Shown here: positions 34,573 to 43,032 of the stretch, one piece after another
Position numbering within the stretch: position 1 is the first letter of the stretch
Layout of the letters: every line of letters starts with the position of its first letter
Assembly: GCF_000621785.1 (NCBI RefSeq)
Contig: NZ_KK211348.1
Coordinates: 193,494-257,493 of the forward strand
DNA length: 64,000 nt
Source: Ruminococcus flavefaciens ND2009
GTDB taxonomy: Bacteria > Bacillota > Clostridia > Oscillospirales > Ruminococcaceae
Direction of reading: 5' to 3'
The notes under the pieces: model-generated
The model's input: only the letters and a program-made list of their open reading frames with translations
The model's database searches: none
What the model was told of the DNA's origin: nothing
Position numbers and translations under genes: made by a program

Positions 34573-35378
34573 TACTCAGCCTCCCGGGCAAATCTGCCAG
34601 TAAGAGCGAAGGCGTGAGCCATGGGACCGCTGCCCTTTCCGAGGTCCAGCATTGCAGCCAGAGCCCCCGATATGTATTCCTTAGCCCTCTCTACAGACTC
34701 CTCAAGACCGAAGCCCTTAGCCAGATTTGAGGCTATGGCGCTGGAAAGAGTGCAGCCTGTGCCGTGGGTGTTTGGATTGTCGATACGTTTTCCGTTGAAC
34801 CATGCAGTTTTGCCGTTATTCCAGAGCAGGTCGTTGGCGTCGCTGAGACTGTGACCGCCCTTGCAGAGCACTGCACAGCTGTACTTGCTGCCGATGATCT
34901 CTGCGGCTTTTACCATGTCCTCCTGTGAGGATATTTTCATATCCGCCAGTATCTCCGCCTCGGGGATATTGGGCGTCACCACAGTGGCAATGGGGAGGAG
35001 CTCCGACCTGAGAGTCTCCACAGCCTCCTCGGCGATGAGCCTTGAGCCGCTGGTAGCCACCATAACGGGGTCTACAACGATGTTCTCCGCCTTGTATTCG
35101 CGGAGCTTCGCAGCAATGGTGCGGATAAGCTTGTCGGAGGAGACCATGCCTGTCTTTACTGCGTCGGGACGTATGTCCGTAAACACAGCGTCAAGCTGCA
35201 TGGATAGAAATTCAGGCGTTACCTCCATAATACCTGTTACGCCGGTCGTGTTCTGGGCTGTGAGAGCGGTTATAGCGCTCATAGCGTAAACACCATTCAT
35301 GGTCATTGTTTTAATGTCCGCCTGAATGCCGGCGCCTCCGCAGGAGTCGCTTCCTGCGATCGTTAATGCTGTTTTCAT
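34572..35378 (-). CDS. thiD: Hydroxymethylpyrimidine/phosphomethylpyrimidine kinase
   Basis: 268 residues from ATG 35378 (AAAGGAG, 8-base spacing); the open frame runs 36 codons further but into leader DNA. Ribokinase-fold ThiD: TIAGSDSCGGAGIQADIKTM at the N-terminus, VVDPVMVATSG, and the anion-hole motif HGTGCTLSSAIASNLAKG. It phosphorylates HMP and HMP-P. First gene of the riboswitch operon. Confidence 0.95.
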   Translation of the reverse strand: MKTALTIAGSDSCGGAGIQADIKTMTMNGVYAMSAITALTAQNTTGVTGIMEVTPEFLSMQLDAVFTDIRPDAVKTGMVSSDKLIRTIAAKLREYKAENIVVDPVMVATSGSRLIAEEAVETLRSELLPIATVVTPNIPEAEILADMKISSQEDMVKAAEIIGSKYSCAVLCKGGHSLSDANDLLWNNGKTAWFNGKRIDNPNTHGTGCTLSSAIASNLAKGFGLEESVERAKEYISGALAAMLDLGKGSGPMAHAFALTGRFAREAE

Positions 35379-35469
35379 GTACATTTCTCCTTTTCGGTAA
35401 TTTCGGGATCTCTCCCCAGCATTAATTTTGTATAGCGAGACAAGGTGGTGCCCCCGGTGTCCCGCTTTT

Positions 35470-35597
35470 GATAATTCATAATGCATAATTCATAATTCAT
35501 AATAAATGTCGCCGATACGATATTAAAGGCATAATTATGTTCTGTCCGCGTAAGCGGACACCAAAATTATGAATTATGGATTTTTAATTATGAATTG
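35470..35597. repeat. Palindromic MITE-like element B in the thiD leader
   Basis: Arms ATAATTCATAATGCATAATT and AATTATGAATTATGG are inverted complements, with an inner perfect hairpin GTCCGCGTAAGCGGAC (about 35546-35561). It sits between the riboswitch terminator and thiD, lengthening the leader by about 128 bases. Confidence 0.65.
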
Positions 35598-35631
35598 AAA
35601 AAAGGTGTGCCCGCAAAGAGAGACACACCTT
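35598..35631 (-). terminator. Riboswitch-controlled terminator
   Basis: On the minus strand AAGGTGTG (complement of 35624-35631) pairs with CACACCTT (complement of 35602-35609), followed by TTTTTTC. It lies directly 3' of the TPP aptamer, the usual expression platform. Confidence 0.88.
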
Positions 35632-35728
35632 CATTGCAAAAGTATTTCCCTCCGTTGGCATTATCCAAATCAGGTAAGGTCGGAGTTTACAACTCCCTCT
35701 CAGCCTGTTCACAAGCTCCCTTTTTTTA
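35632..35728 (-). ncRNA. TPP riboswitch (THI element)
   Basis: Minus-strand reading shows the two conserved TPP-sensing segments, GGCTGAGAGGG and ACCTGATTTGGATAATGCCA followed by ACGGAGGGAA. The P1 stem can be closed by AAAAG/CTTTT. A terminator follows and thiD-cytX-thiC lie downstream. TPP binding is expected to promote premature termination. Confidence 0.95.
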
Positions 35729-35730
35729 TT

Positions 35731-35758
35731 ATTATACCACTTTTATATGAATTGTCAA
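35731..35758 (-). promoter_or_regulatory. Promoter of the TPP-riboswitch operon
   Basis: Minus-strand TTGACA (35753-35758), 16-base spacer, TATAAT (35731-35736), immediately before the aptamer. Confidence 0.85.
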
Positions 35759-35788
35759 GCGGCTTGGGGCAGTTGTTTCTGAAAGATA

Positions 35789-35817
35789 TTGAAAATAATC
35801 ACGCCCTGTGATATAAT
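35789..35817 (+). promoter_or_regulatory. Promoter of the DUF3592-like gene
   Basis: TTGAAA (35789-35794), 17-base spacer, TATAAT (35812-35817). Confidence 0.8.
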
Positions 35818-35865
35818 GATAATAATGAAGCTAAGTCGGGAATGTACTGTAAATGAGGTAATGCT

Positions 35866-36282
35866 GTGGATATGGAGACAATTATTTATGTCGTAATTGC
35901 CGTGGGCTTATTTATCTATCATGGGCTGGATGTATTCTATAAATACAGGTGCTACACCGAGGAGGTGGAAGCCACGCTCAGAGATGTGGATACAAGCACT
36001 CTGAAGTTCCCCGGTGAGGAAAGAAGGTTTACCTTCACATACACCTTTGTCTATACCTACGGCGGTGAAGAATACCGGCATATCGTCAGGTCGAATTCCT
36101 CGATCTATGATAAAGACGACTCCATCATTCTCAGGATAAATCCCGTATTCCCCGAAGAGTATATAGTTCCCGGTGAGTTCATAGCACGAAAGCAGAAGGT
36201 TTTTGCGGTATTGCTGATAATTGCAGTGCTTCTGGTCATGATCCGTTTGGGGTTCAGGGAAAGTCATTTTAAGATATACTGA
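35866..36282 (+). CDS. DUF3592-like membrane protein
   Basis: 138 residues from GTG 35866 (GAGGTAA; ATG 35872 is an alternative). An N-terminal membrane helix, a soluble beta-rich domain (RFTFTYTFVYTYGGEEYRHIVRS ... ILRINPVFPEEY) and a C-terminal helix (VFAVLLIIAVLLVMIRLGF) match the layout of DUF3592 proteins. Function unknown. Monocistronic, with its own promoter. Confidence 0.65.
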   Translation: MDMETIIYVVIAVGLFIYHGLDVFYKYRCYTEEVEATLRDVDTSTLKFPGEERRFTFTYTFVYTYGGEEYRHIVRSNSSIYDKDDSIILRINPVFPEEYIVPGEFIARKQKVFAVLLIIAVLLVMIRLGFRESHFKIY

Positions 36283-36553
36283 CTTAAAAAATGAGAAGGA
36301 GAGGTCATGCTTTGCCTGCTGTCTCCGGCAGCCGCATATATTGCATTCTTGTTTCCCGGATAACGGAATATTCTTAGATCTGCAAGCGTTCTATGCTAAA
36401 TACACTGGTCGGTGCTCTCACTGCGGGGGCACCGATTTTTTATGCTGATTAAAGAATATTAATAAAATATACTTGAATTGACGGCGGATTTTTGTTAAAA
36501 TCAGTATATGAGGCTGGTTTCAGCTATTATATATTAAAACGGAGGTAAGATCT
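36283..36553. promoter_or_regulatory. Intergenic region with promoter of the flavo-rubrerythrin gene
   Basis: 271 bases without a gene. TTGAAT and TAAAAT 17 bases apart (about 36475-36503) could drive the next gene. A weak hairpin (GGTGCTCTCACTGCGGGGGCACC) with a T-run at about 36410-36440 could end the previous one. No PerR box was recognised. Confidence 0.5.
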
Positions 36554-37894
36554 ATGGACAAGAAGGCTATGTATAAAATAAGCTACGGACTTTTCGTTGT
36601 TACAGCACAGAGAGACGGCAGGGATAACGGATGTATCACAAATACCCTTGCTCAGGTGACTTCGGCTCCCAACAGGGTAAGTCTCACCGTTGCAAAGACC
36701 AACTTCACTCATGACATGATAATGGACTCAGGAGCATTTACCGCTTCCGTTATAAGCACTGACGCGGATTTTGAGCTGTTCAGGCATTTCGGTTTTCAGT
36801 CAGGCAGGGACGTGGACAAGTTTACGGACTTTACCGGCTGCAAGCGCACAGAGAACGGCACATTTATCGTAACCAAGGGCACCAATGCCTATATCTCGGG
36901 CAAGGTCTGTCAGACTGTTGACCTGGGCACCCATACCATGTTCATCGCAGATGTTACTGATATGGAGGTGCTCTCCGATACGCCCTCAGCTACATATGAA
37001 TACTACCAGAGCAATATCAAGCCCAAGCCCGAGGCTGTAGGCACTACCTCCGACGGTCAGACCATCTGGAGATGTGTTATCTGCGGCTATGAGTACGTGG
37101 GCGAGGAGCTTCCCGAGGACTTCATTTGTCCTATATGCAAGCACGGTGCTTCCGACTTTGAGAAGGTCACAAAGGCTCCCGACAAGGACATGGTGCCTGT
37201 GGGAAAGACCGAGGGCGGTCAGACGATCTGGAGATGTACAGTCTGCGGATATGAGTATATCGGCGACGAGCTTCCCGAGGGCTTTGAGTGTCCTCTCTGC
37301 GGAGTCGGCGCGGATATGTTCGAGAAGATAAGCGAGGCTCCCGCCGAGACCGCTTCCGCCAATAAGTACGCAGGCACAAAGACCGAGAAGAACCTCCTTG
37401 AGGCTTTTGCAGGCGAGTCTCAGGCGAGAAACAAGTACACCTACTATGCTTCCGTGGCAAAGAAGAACGGCTATGAGCAGATAGCTGCCCTGTTCCTCCA
37501 GACTGCCGAGAACGAGAAGGAGCACGCAAAGCTGTGGTTCAAGGCGCTGGGCGGCATAGGCACTACTGCGGAGAACCTTCTCCATGCCGCTGAGGGCGAG
37601 AACTTCGAGTGGACAGATATGTACGAGAGAATGGCGAGAGAAGCCGACGAGGAAGGCTTCCACGACCTTGCGGAGCAGTTCCGCGGCGTAGGTGCCATCG
37701 AGAAGCACCATGAGGAGCGTTACCGTGCTCTCCTCCACAACGTTGAGGCTATGGAGGTATTCAGAAAGAGCGGCGTGACAATGTGGGAGTGCCGCAACTG
37801 CGGACACATCGTCATCGGCACCGAAGCACCAGAGGTTTGTCCCGTTTGCTTCCACCCCCAGAGCTACTTCGAGGTGAGAAAAGAGAATTACTGA
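36554..37894 (+). CDS. Five-module flavin reductase-rubredoxin-rubredoxin-rubrerythrin fusion
   Basis: 446 residues, ATG 36554 with CGGAGG. Order: FMN-binding flavin reductase domain (1-150; [25 protein letters not shown]); rubredoxin 1 (about 165-205; [15 protein letters not shown]); rubredoxin 2 (about 218-258; [15 protein letters not shown]); rubrerythrin diiron four-helix domain (about 270-400; [27 protein letters not shown]); and a terminal rubredoxin-like zinc/iron site ([12 protein letters not shown]). The first two modules equal Moorella Hrb, the electron donor to oxygen-scavenging flavodiiron protein. The rest equals rubrerythrin, an NAD(P)H peroxidase. A self-contained oxygen/peroxide detoxifier in the cytoplasm is the natural inference. 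Confidence 0.93.
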   Translation: MDKKAMYKISYGLFVVTAQRDGRDNGCITNTLAQVTSAPNRVSLTVAKTNFTHDMIMDSGAFTASVISTDADFELFRHFGFQSGRDVDKFTDFTGCKRTENGTFIVTKGTNAYISGKVCQTVDLGTHTMFIADVTDMEVLSDTPSATYEYYQSNIKPKPEAVGTTSDGQTIWRCVICGYEYVGEELPEDFICPICKHGASDFEKVTKAPDKDMVPVGKTEGGQTIWRCTVCGYEYIGDELPEGFECPLCGVGADMFEKISEAPAETASANKYAGTKTEKNLLEAFAGESQARNKYTYYASVAKKNGYEQIAALFLQTAENEKEHAKLWFKALGGIGTTAENLLHAAEGENFEWTDMYERMAREADEEGFHDLAEQFRGVGAIEKHHEERYRALLHNVEAMEVFRKSGVTMWECRNCGHIVIGTEAPEVCPVCFHPQSYFEVRKENY

Positions 37895-37920
37895 TATAGC
37901 ATGATAGGGTGAGGAGAAAA

Positions 37921-38337
37921 ATGAAAAAGCTTATAACTGTACTCAGCCTGTCGGGAGCGCTTCTGCTCCTTGCAGGCTGCGGTACAGCAAAGAAAAAGGA
38001 GTGTACCATAAATATCCACTCCCACCACATCGGCTGGGGAGAGGACGGTAACTTCCTGGGTGAGGGAGAAGCTGACCAGACTCTCACCGTCAGGGAGGGA
38101 ATGAAGCTGTATGAGAACTGGGGCGGCGAATGGCTCACCGATAAACCCGAGACTCCCGATCTTCAGGTCATAGCGGAGATAAAGTCCATAGAACCGGACT
38201 GCGTTGTCTGGGTAATGGACGGTCAGCAGGTGAAAAGGAGTTATGGCAGCAAGTGTAAGGTGGACTCACTGTATACCGTATATGACGGCACAAACTATGA
38301 CTATATGGTCTACTTCTCGGACTATAGGGAAAAATAG
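37921..38337 (+). CDS. Small lipoprotein of unknown function
   Basis: 138 residues from ATG 37921 (TGAGGAGA); the GTG 37909 is too close to the ribosome site. Lipoprotein signal with LLLLAGC (lipid Cys at 20). The mature part has a His-rich start (INIHSHHIGWGEDG) and a beta-type domain. No family recognised. Twenty-one bases before the TraX-like gene and 26 after the fusion protein, so probably cotranscribed. Confidence 0.75.
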   Translation: MKKLITVLSLSGALLLLAGCGTAKKKECTINIHSHHIGWGEDGNFLGEGEADQTLTVREGMKLYENWGGEWLTDKPETPDLQVIAEIKSIEPDCVVWVMDGQQVKRSYGSKCKVDSLYTVYDGTNYDYMVYFSDYREK

Positions 38338-38358
38338 ACTTCAAAGGCAGTAACACTA

Positions 38359-39135
38359 ATGGATACAATTAAAAAGTACAAAATATTCAACCGCGATATG
38401 ATGAAATGCCTTGCTATCTTCATCATGTTCTGGGGACACCTGATAGGCTGGGTGATCATGGACAGGTACGACGGCGACGTAACGAAATATTATGAGCTTC
38501 CGCTGTGGGAGCTGATACTGATATACACGTCACTGTTCTGTCCGCCTGTCATGTTCTTCTTTATCGCGGACGGCTACAAATACACCCGTGACAGGAAAAA
38601 ATACGCCAAAAGGCTGTTTATCTTTGCCTGCATAGCCCAGCCCTTTGACTGGCTTTGCTGTCACAAGGCATTCGGCTGGTGGCATACCAATGTTATATTC
38701 ACGCTGTTCTTCGGACTTCTTGCATTAATGGCGTGGGAGAGCAGGTTCAGGCTCTGGCAGAGGATAGGACTTATCCTGCTGTGCATGGGCACAACTGCGG
38801 CGATACAGTCAGACTGGTTCATATTCGGTATATTGTACATACTGCTGATACATGGCTTCCGCGAGAAGCCGAAGGTACGCTGCATCACGTATTTCGGGCT
38901 GTCGGCGCTGTACTTCGGACTTAATCTGTTAAGTCTGGGAAAGGTGCCCACGGTGCCGCTGCTTGCGGAGATAGCCACAATGTTTCTCATGTTCGTGGCA
39001 GCATATCTCTGCATGACAGTTTTCTACAACGGCAAAAAGGGCAGACACCCCGAGTTTGCCAAGTGGTTCTTCTATATCTTCTATCCGCTCCATTACTTCA
39101 TTATATGGATAGTCGAGAATATAGTGAACAGATAA
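38359..39135 (+). CDS. TraX-family membrane protein
   Basis: 258 residues, about eight membrane helices. The start MMKCLAIFIMFWGHL and the end FYIFYPLHYFIIWIVENI are characteristic of TraX/acyltransferase-3-like proteins. TraX N-acetylates F-pilin in plasmids; chromosomal homologues in Firmicutes are probable O- or N-acyltransferases of unknown substrate. Confidence 0.9.
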   Translation: MDTIKKYKIFNRDMMKCLAIFIMFWGHLIGWVIMDRYDGDVTKYYELPLWELILIYTSLFCPPVMFFFIADGYKYTRDRKKYAKRLFIFACIAQPFDWLCCHKAFGWWHTNVIFTLFFGLLALMAWESRFRLWQRIGLILLCMGTTAAIQSDWFIFGILYILLIHGFREKPKVRCITYFGLSALYFGLNLLSLGKVPTVPLLAEIATMFLMFVAAYLCMTVFYNGKKGRHPEFAKWFFYIFYPLHYFIIWIVENIVNR

Positions 39136-39159
39136 GAAGAATTTAGCGCGTATGCGCTA

Positions 39160-39263
39160 AGTTGATAGTTGAAAGTTGAGAGTTAATGTGTTCGCTTCGC
39201 TCACAATATTTAAATATTGTCGCCGCAGGCGACACCACAACTACTTACTACTCACTACTAACT
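39160..39263. repeat. Palindromic MITE-like element C
   Basis: Left arm AGTTGATAGTTGAAAGTTGAG and right arm CTACTTACTACTCACTACTA are imperfect inverted complements, with inner hairpins CAATATTTAAATATTG and TGTCGCCGCAGGCGACA. Confidence 0.6.
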
Positions 39264-39273
39264 CAGAACAAAC

Positions 39274-39305
39274 AAGCCCCGAAGCAATTGCCTCGGGGCT
39301 TTTCT
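39274..39305. terminator. Bidirectional terminator
   Basis: AAGCCCCGA and TCGGGGCTT with an inner GCAATTGC palindrome and TTTTCTT. Serves TraX (+) and, from the other side, the GH30 gene (-). Confidence 0.85.
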
Positions 39306-39309
39306 TAAA

Positions 39310-41919
39310 TCATATTGTCTGCTGCTTTGAAAGTACCAGTTTTCTCAGCGGTATCATGTCGAATACGTCTATCTCTCCGTCACCGTTTATATCTGACTTT
39401 TCGGGAGCAGCAAGTGCGTCCTTTTTGAGCAGATAGCGCTGGAGCGAAACAAGGTCTGCCGCAGTTACAAAGCCGTCGTTGTTTACGTCGCCTGTGAGAA
39501 TGTCGGCGCCCTCAACTCCGTATATAGCTATCTCGGCAATGTTGCAGAGGTATTCGGAGTCGGTATTGAGGGGACTTGTGGGAGCTCCCTCGGGAACTTC
39601 GTAGCGGATATAGCGTGCCTTCACGCCCTCAAGCTCTGGAGTGAAGTTCATTCTGAATGTGGGCTTGGTCTCGACGGTGTATACCTTTGTCCAGTTGACA
39701 CCGTCCACTGATGTGCTGAAGAAGCCGCCGATCATTCTTGCCTCATAGCCGTTTCTTGGGCAGTAAGCGATATTGCCTATATCGCATACCTTCTCAAGGT
39801 CAAGAGTGACATAGCCCTGCTGGAGACCGTCAAAGTATGTGTTCATGTCGCCGTCATAAGCCTTGTCAGCAGATGTTGCTGTGGACTCATGCCATGAAAG
39901 GGTACCTGTAACGTTCTTTGCAGTGAGCTTGTCATACCTGGTGCTGCTGCCCTGACCGTGGGGAACTCCGAAGAGAGCGATCTCCGCGATATTAGCGCAG
40001 TAGGAGCTGTCGCTGTTGTACTCGTTGGCGGGCTTGCCCGAGGGCACCTCATAGCGGATATAGCGTATGGTGGTGTCGCCGGAAAGGGAAGTCACATAAT
40101 GCATACCCGAGGTGGGCTTGTCCTTTACCACATAGAGGTCTGACCAGGTCTGACCGTCCTGTGATACACGGAATTTTCCGTCTGTCATGCGGTACTCATA
40201 GCCGCTTCTGGGAGCGTATCCGAGAGCGGTGATGTCATAGAGACCGCCCAGATCTGCCTGTACCCAGCCGTCGCTGACGCCGTCAAAATAGGTGCCTGCG
40301 CTGCCGTCGAAAGCCTTGGTGTAGTTGGTCGAAGAGTCGCTGTTCCATGAGTCTGAGCCGCTGAGCTTTGCCGATGAAAGGTCTATCTTGTCGGTGAGGT
40401 CGGCACCGCCCTTTACACCGTCGATGATGAAGGTGGTAACGGACTGCTTGGCGAGAGTTGCCTGGAGAGCGCCGCCTGAAACCGTGGTATTACCGATGTT
40501 CTTCCAGTTTTCTGAGTTGCTGGTGCGGATCGTCTCTGCGGAGCTGCCCACAGCGCTGAAGCCCGAGAGGTCGAATACCAGCTGCTTGTCGGAGCTGCCG
40601 TCGTTGGTGGCAACGATGACCAGCTTGCCGTTTTTCTGGTCGAAGGCTGCCACGCAGTTGTTGCTGCACTTGAGCATTGTCATTCCGGGACGGATATAGC
40701 GTGAGAACTGTCCCATGGAGTAGTACTTCTTTGTGAAGATTATCTTGTCATTGTCGTGGTCGGCAACTGCGAGACCCCAGTAACCGCCCTGGGTATTTAC
40801 CATACCCTTGTCCTTGTTGCCGTTCATGCCGACTTTTGAGATATGGTTGTCGATGACCTGCCAGAGTATCCACGCTGAGGAGTTAAGACCGTTGAGGTCG
40901 GTGGTTATGCGGTCTGCCAGCCAGAGACCTGCGCCCATTTCTCCTGCGTTGGTGCCTGCTGTTGAGCCGCCGTCCACCTCGCTCATCCACAGGTTCCTGC
41001 CTGCCTTGATGGCGGTGTCCTTCAGCTGACCGCGCTGGCTGCCGCCGTAGGTGTGTGTGTCGATACGTCCGATGAGAGCCTTTGTGGTATCGGACATCTT
41101 GTTCCATGAGGTTATCTGGGTGTCGATAATGGACTCATCGCAGGCGCTGATGATAATATCGTTGAGCCCGCGCTTTTTCAGTGACTTTGCAAGCTCCTGA
41201 TATATCTTGTCCATGGAAGCACCCTGGTCGAAGTGACAGCCCTCCTGCTTTGCACTGAAGGCTCCCCAGTAGTTCGTATAGGGCTCGTTCATGGGGGTGA
41301 TGCTCTGTACGTGAATGCCCCAGTCGTTTTCATAGTGGGCGGTGACTTCCGCCAGATACTCGGCGAAGTCAGTGTACTTGTCGTCACGGAGATTGTTCTG
41401 TCCTGAGTTTTTAGCACCCGTACTGCATCCGCTGTTGGTCATGTAGTAGGGGGGAGAGTTTGAGAACATCTCCACTATCATGTCATCGCCTGCCGCCTTG
41501 ATACAGCGCTCCAGCACGTTGCGCTGGTTGTGGTCTGCGGACCAGTCATAGGTGACCGAGCCGTTGTTGTACTTGGTGTAGCCGGGCATATTTGAGTCTG
41601 TTCTGGTGATGTGGGTGTGGCTCGGATCATCACCGCCGCCGATATTGAATCGGGCGATATTGAGACCAAGTCCCTCGGGACTGAAGAAGGCGTCTGCGCT
41701 CTGCTGTGCGAGACTGTCCGAATAGCCAACTCTGTTTGCCCACCAGCACAGTGAAGTGCCCCAGCCTTCAAACCTGCCGCCGTTGATGTCGTAAACGTCG
41801 TATGGCGAGACCGAAACTACTGTCGCTGCCGCAGCCTCGCTCACTGGCATAGCCGCGAATGTTGTCGCAAAAACTGTCATTGCCGCTGCTGCGGATAATA
41901 TCCTCCTGAATAAATTCAT
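39310..41919 (-). CDS. Cellulosomal GH30 glycoside hydrolase with two F5/8-type CBMs and dockerin
   Basis: 869 residues, start ATG 41919 (AAAGGAG). Order: signal peptide (about 1-33); GH30 (about 37-490) with GRFEGWGTSLCWWANRVGYS, acid/base Glu in TPMNEPY and nucleophile Glu in LWMSEVDGG; two tandem discoidin (F5/8 type C, CBM32-like) modules at about 520-800; and a C-terminal dockerin (GDVNNDGFVTAAD, SDINGDGEIDVFD). The FEGWGTSLCWW wording is more like GH30_5 endo-beta-1,6-galactanases than GH30_8 glucuronoxylanases, so activity on arabinogalactan side chains is my preferred guess. Secreted and cohesin-bound. Confidence 0.88.
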   Translation of the reverse strand: MNLFRRILSAAAAMTVFATTFAAMPVSEAAAATVVSVSPYDVYDINGGRFEGWGTSLCWWANRVGYSDSLAQQSADAFFSPEGLGLNIARFNIGGGDDPSHTHITRTDSNMPGYTKYNNGSVTYDWSADHNQRNVLERCIKAAGDDMIVEMFSNSPPYYMTNSGCSTGAKNSGQNNLRDDKYTDFAEYLAEVTAHYENDWGIHVQSITPMNEPYTNYWGAFSAKQEGCHFDQGASMDKIYQELAKSLKKRGLNDIIISACDESIIDTQITSWNKMSDTTKALIGRIDTHTYGGSQRGQLKDTAIKAGRNLWMSEVDGGSTAGTNAGEMGAGLWLADRITTDLNGLNSSAWILWQVIDNHISKVGMNGNKDKGMVNTQGGYWGLAVADHDNDKIIFTKKYYSMGQFSRYIRPGMTMLKCSNNCVAAFDQKNGKLVIVATNDGSSDKQLVFDLSGFSAVGSSAETIRTSNSENWKNIGNTTVSGGALQATLAKQSVTTFIIDGVKGGADLTDKIDLSSAKLSGSDSWNSDSSTNYTKAFDGSAGTYFDGVSDGWVQADLGGLYDITALGYAPRSGYEYRMTDGKFRVSQDGQTWSDLYVVKDKPTSGMHYVTSLSGDTTIRYIRYEVPSGKPANEYNSDSSYCANIAEIALFGVPHGQGSSTRYDKLTAKNVTGTLSWHESTATSADKAYDGDMNTYFDGLQQGYVTLDLEKVCDIGNIAYCPRNGYEARMIGGFFSTSVDGVNWTKVYTVETKPTFRMNFTPELEGVKARYIRYEVPEGAPTSPLNTDSEYLCNIAEIAIYGVEGADILTGDVNNDGFVTAADLVSLQRYLLKKDALAAPEKSDINGDGEIDVFDMIPLRKLVLSKQQTI

Positions 41920-41951
41920 GCAAAAGGCTCCTTTCTGAATATACTTATTAT

Positions 41952-41980
41952 ATTATACATTAATTATCTGTATTTGTAAA
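41952..41980 (-). promoter_or_regulatory. Promoter of the GH30 gene
   Basis: Minus-strand TTTACA (41975-41980), 17-base spacer, TATAAT (41952-41957), about 30 bases from the start. Confidence 0.82.
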
Positions 41981-42040
41981 CAGAAAATATGCAGAATGTG
42001 GTGATATTATGACTTAAATTTTTTAACATCTGCACTGTGC

Positions 42041-42069
42041 TTTACAGATCATGCACGATGTGGTATAAT
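42041..42069 (+). promoter_or_regulatory. Promoter of the second ABC operon
   Basis: TTTACA (42041-42046), 17-base spacer, TATAAT (42064-42069). Transcription would begin just before the tandem repeats. Confidence 0.8.
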
Positions 42070-42090
42070 TTATCCGTATTGAGCATTTTA

Positions 42091-42294
42091 GTGTCAGGCG
42101 GAGAGCCTCCGCACCCGTGTTCGCGATAAAGTATTCACAGGCGGAAAGAACACTCCGCGCCCGCACTAAATCCAGCCGTGAAGTGTCAGGCGGAGAAGCC
42201 TCCGCACCCGTGTTCGCGATGAAGTATTCACGGACGGAAAGAACACTCCGCGCCCGCACTAAATCCAGACGTGAAGTGTCAGGCGGAAGGTTCG
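42091..42294 (+). repeat. Tandem 92/93-base structured repeat in the leader of an ABC operon
   Basis: Two near-identical units begin at 42091 and 42183, and a truncated third at 42276, all starting GTGTCAGGCGGA. Within a unit GCGGAG/CTCCGC form a hairpin and GTGTTC/GAACAC can close a larger one. The block fills the 5' leader between promoter and start codon. It stays open in frame with the ATPase, but I judge it non-coding. Confidence 0.85.
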
Positions 42295-42323
42295 CATCAG
42301 CTACGATTAACGAAAGGATAATT

Positions 42324-43028
42324 ATGAGCGCATACGTTGAGTTCAGAAATGTGAAAAAGACATACAGGACAGGCGAGGTAGAGATACACGCTCTCAGCGA
42401 CGTAAATTTTGAGATAAACAAGGGTGAGTTCTGTGTAATAGTGGGAGCCTCTGGTGCAGGCAAGACCACTATCCTCAACATCCTCGGCGGCATGGATACC
42501 CTTACCTCGGGAAGCGTATTCCTGGACGGTACGGAAATATCCGCCCTTAATAAAAAGAAGCTCACCGCCTACAGGCGCTACGATGTGGGTTTTGTGTTCC
42601 AGTTCTACAATCTGGTGCAGAACCTTACTGCGCTGGAGAATGTGGAGCTTGCCGCTCAGATATGCACAGACCCTCTTGACGCGGAAAAGGTGCTTCAGCA
42701 GGTGGGACTTGGTGAGCGCACCAAAAACTTCCCAGCACAGCTTTCGGGCGGTGAGCAGCAGAGAGTCGCCATTGCCAGGGCACTGGCAAAGAACCCCAAG
42801 CTGCTGCTCTGCGACGAGCCTACAGGAGCCCTTGACTACGAAACAGGAAAGGCGGTGCTGAAGCTTCTTCAGGACACCTGCCGCAAAAACGGCATGACCG
42901 TTGTGGTCATCACCCACAATCAGGCACTGACACCCATGGCTGACCGCATAATCACCGTGAAGAACGGAACCGTTTCAAGCGTGCGTATGAACGATAATAT
43001 CGTTGACATCGCAGATATAGAGTGGTGA
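42324..43028 (+). CDS. LolD/MacB-type ABC transporter ATPase
   Basis: 234 residues from ATG 42324 (AAAGGA). The longer frame from 42117 would add a peptide encoded by tandem repeats. Walker [19 protein letters not shown], signature [15 protein letters not shown], Walker [12 protein letters not shown] and THNQAL are intact. Pairs with the FtsX-type permease whose start is four bases after its stop. Confidence 0.93.
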   Translation: MSAYVEFRNVKKTYRTGEVEIHALSDVNFEINKGEFCVIVGASGAGKTTILNILGGMDTLTSGSVFLDGTEISALNKKKLTAYRRYDVGFVFQFYNLVQNLTALENVELAAQICTDPLDAEKVLQQVGLGERTKNFPAQLSGGEQQRVAIARALAKNPKLLLCDEPTGALDYETGKAVLKLLQDTCRKNGMTVVVITHNQALTPMADRIITVKNGTVSSVRMNDNIVDIADIEW

Positions 43029-43032
43029 CGGT

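Noticed and set aside
42091..42294. CRISPR array
   Set aside because: Only 2.2 long units directly abutting, no spacers and no cas genes in the window.
42117..42323. In-frame extension of the ABC ATPase through the tandem repeats
   Set aside because: The ATPase family starts at 42324 with its own AAAGGA site. The extension is a repeated 31-codon unit with no domain, best read as leader repeat DNA.
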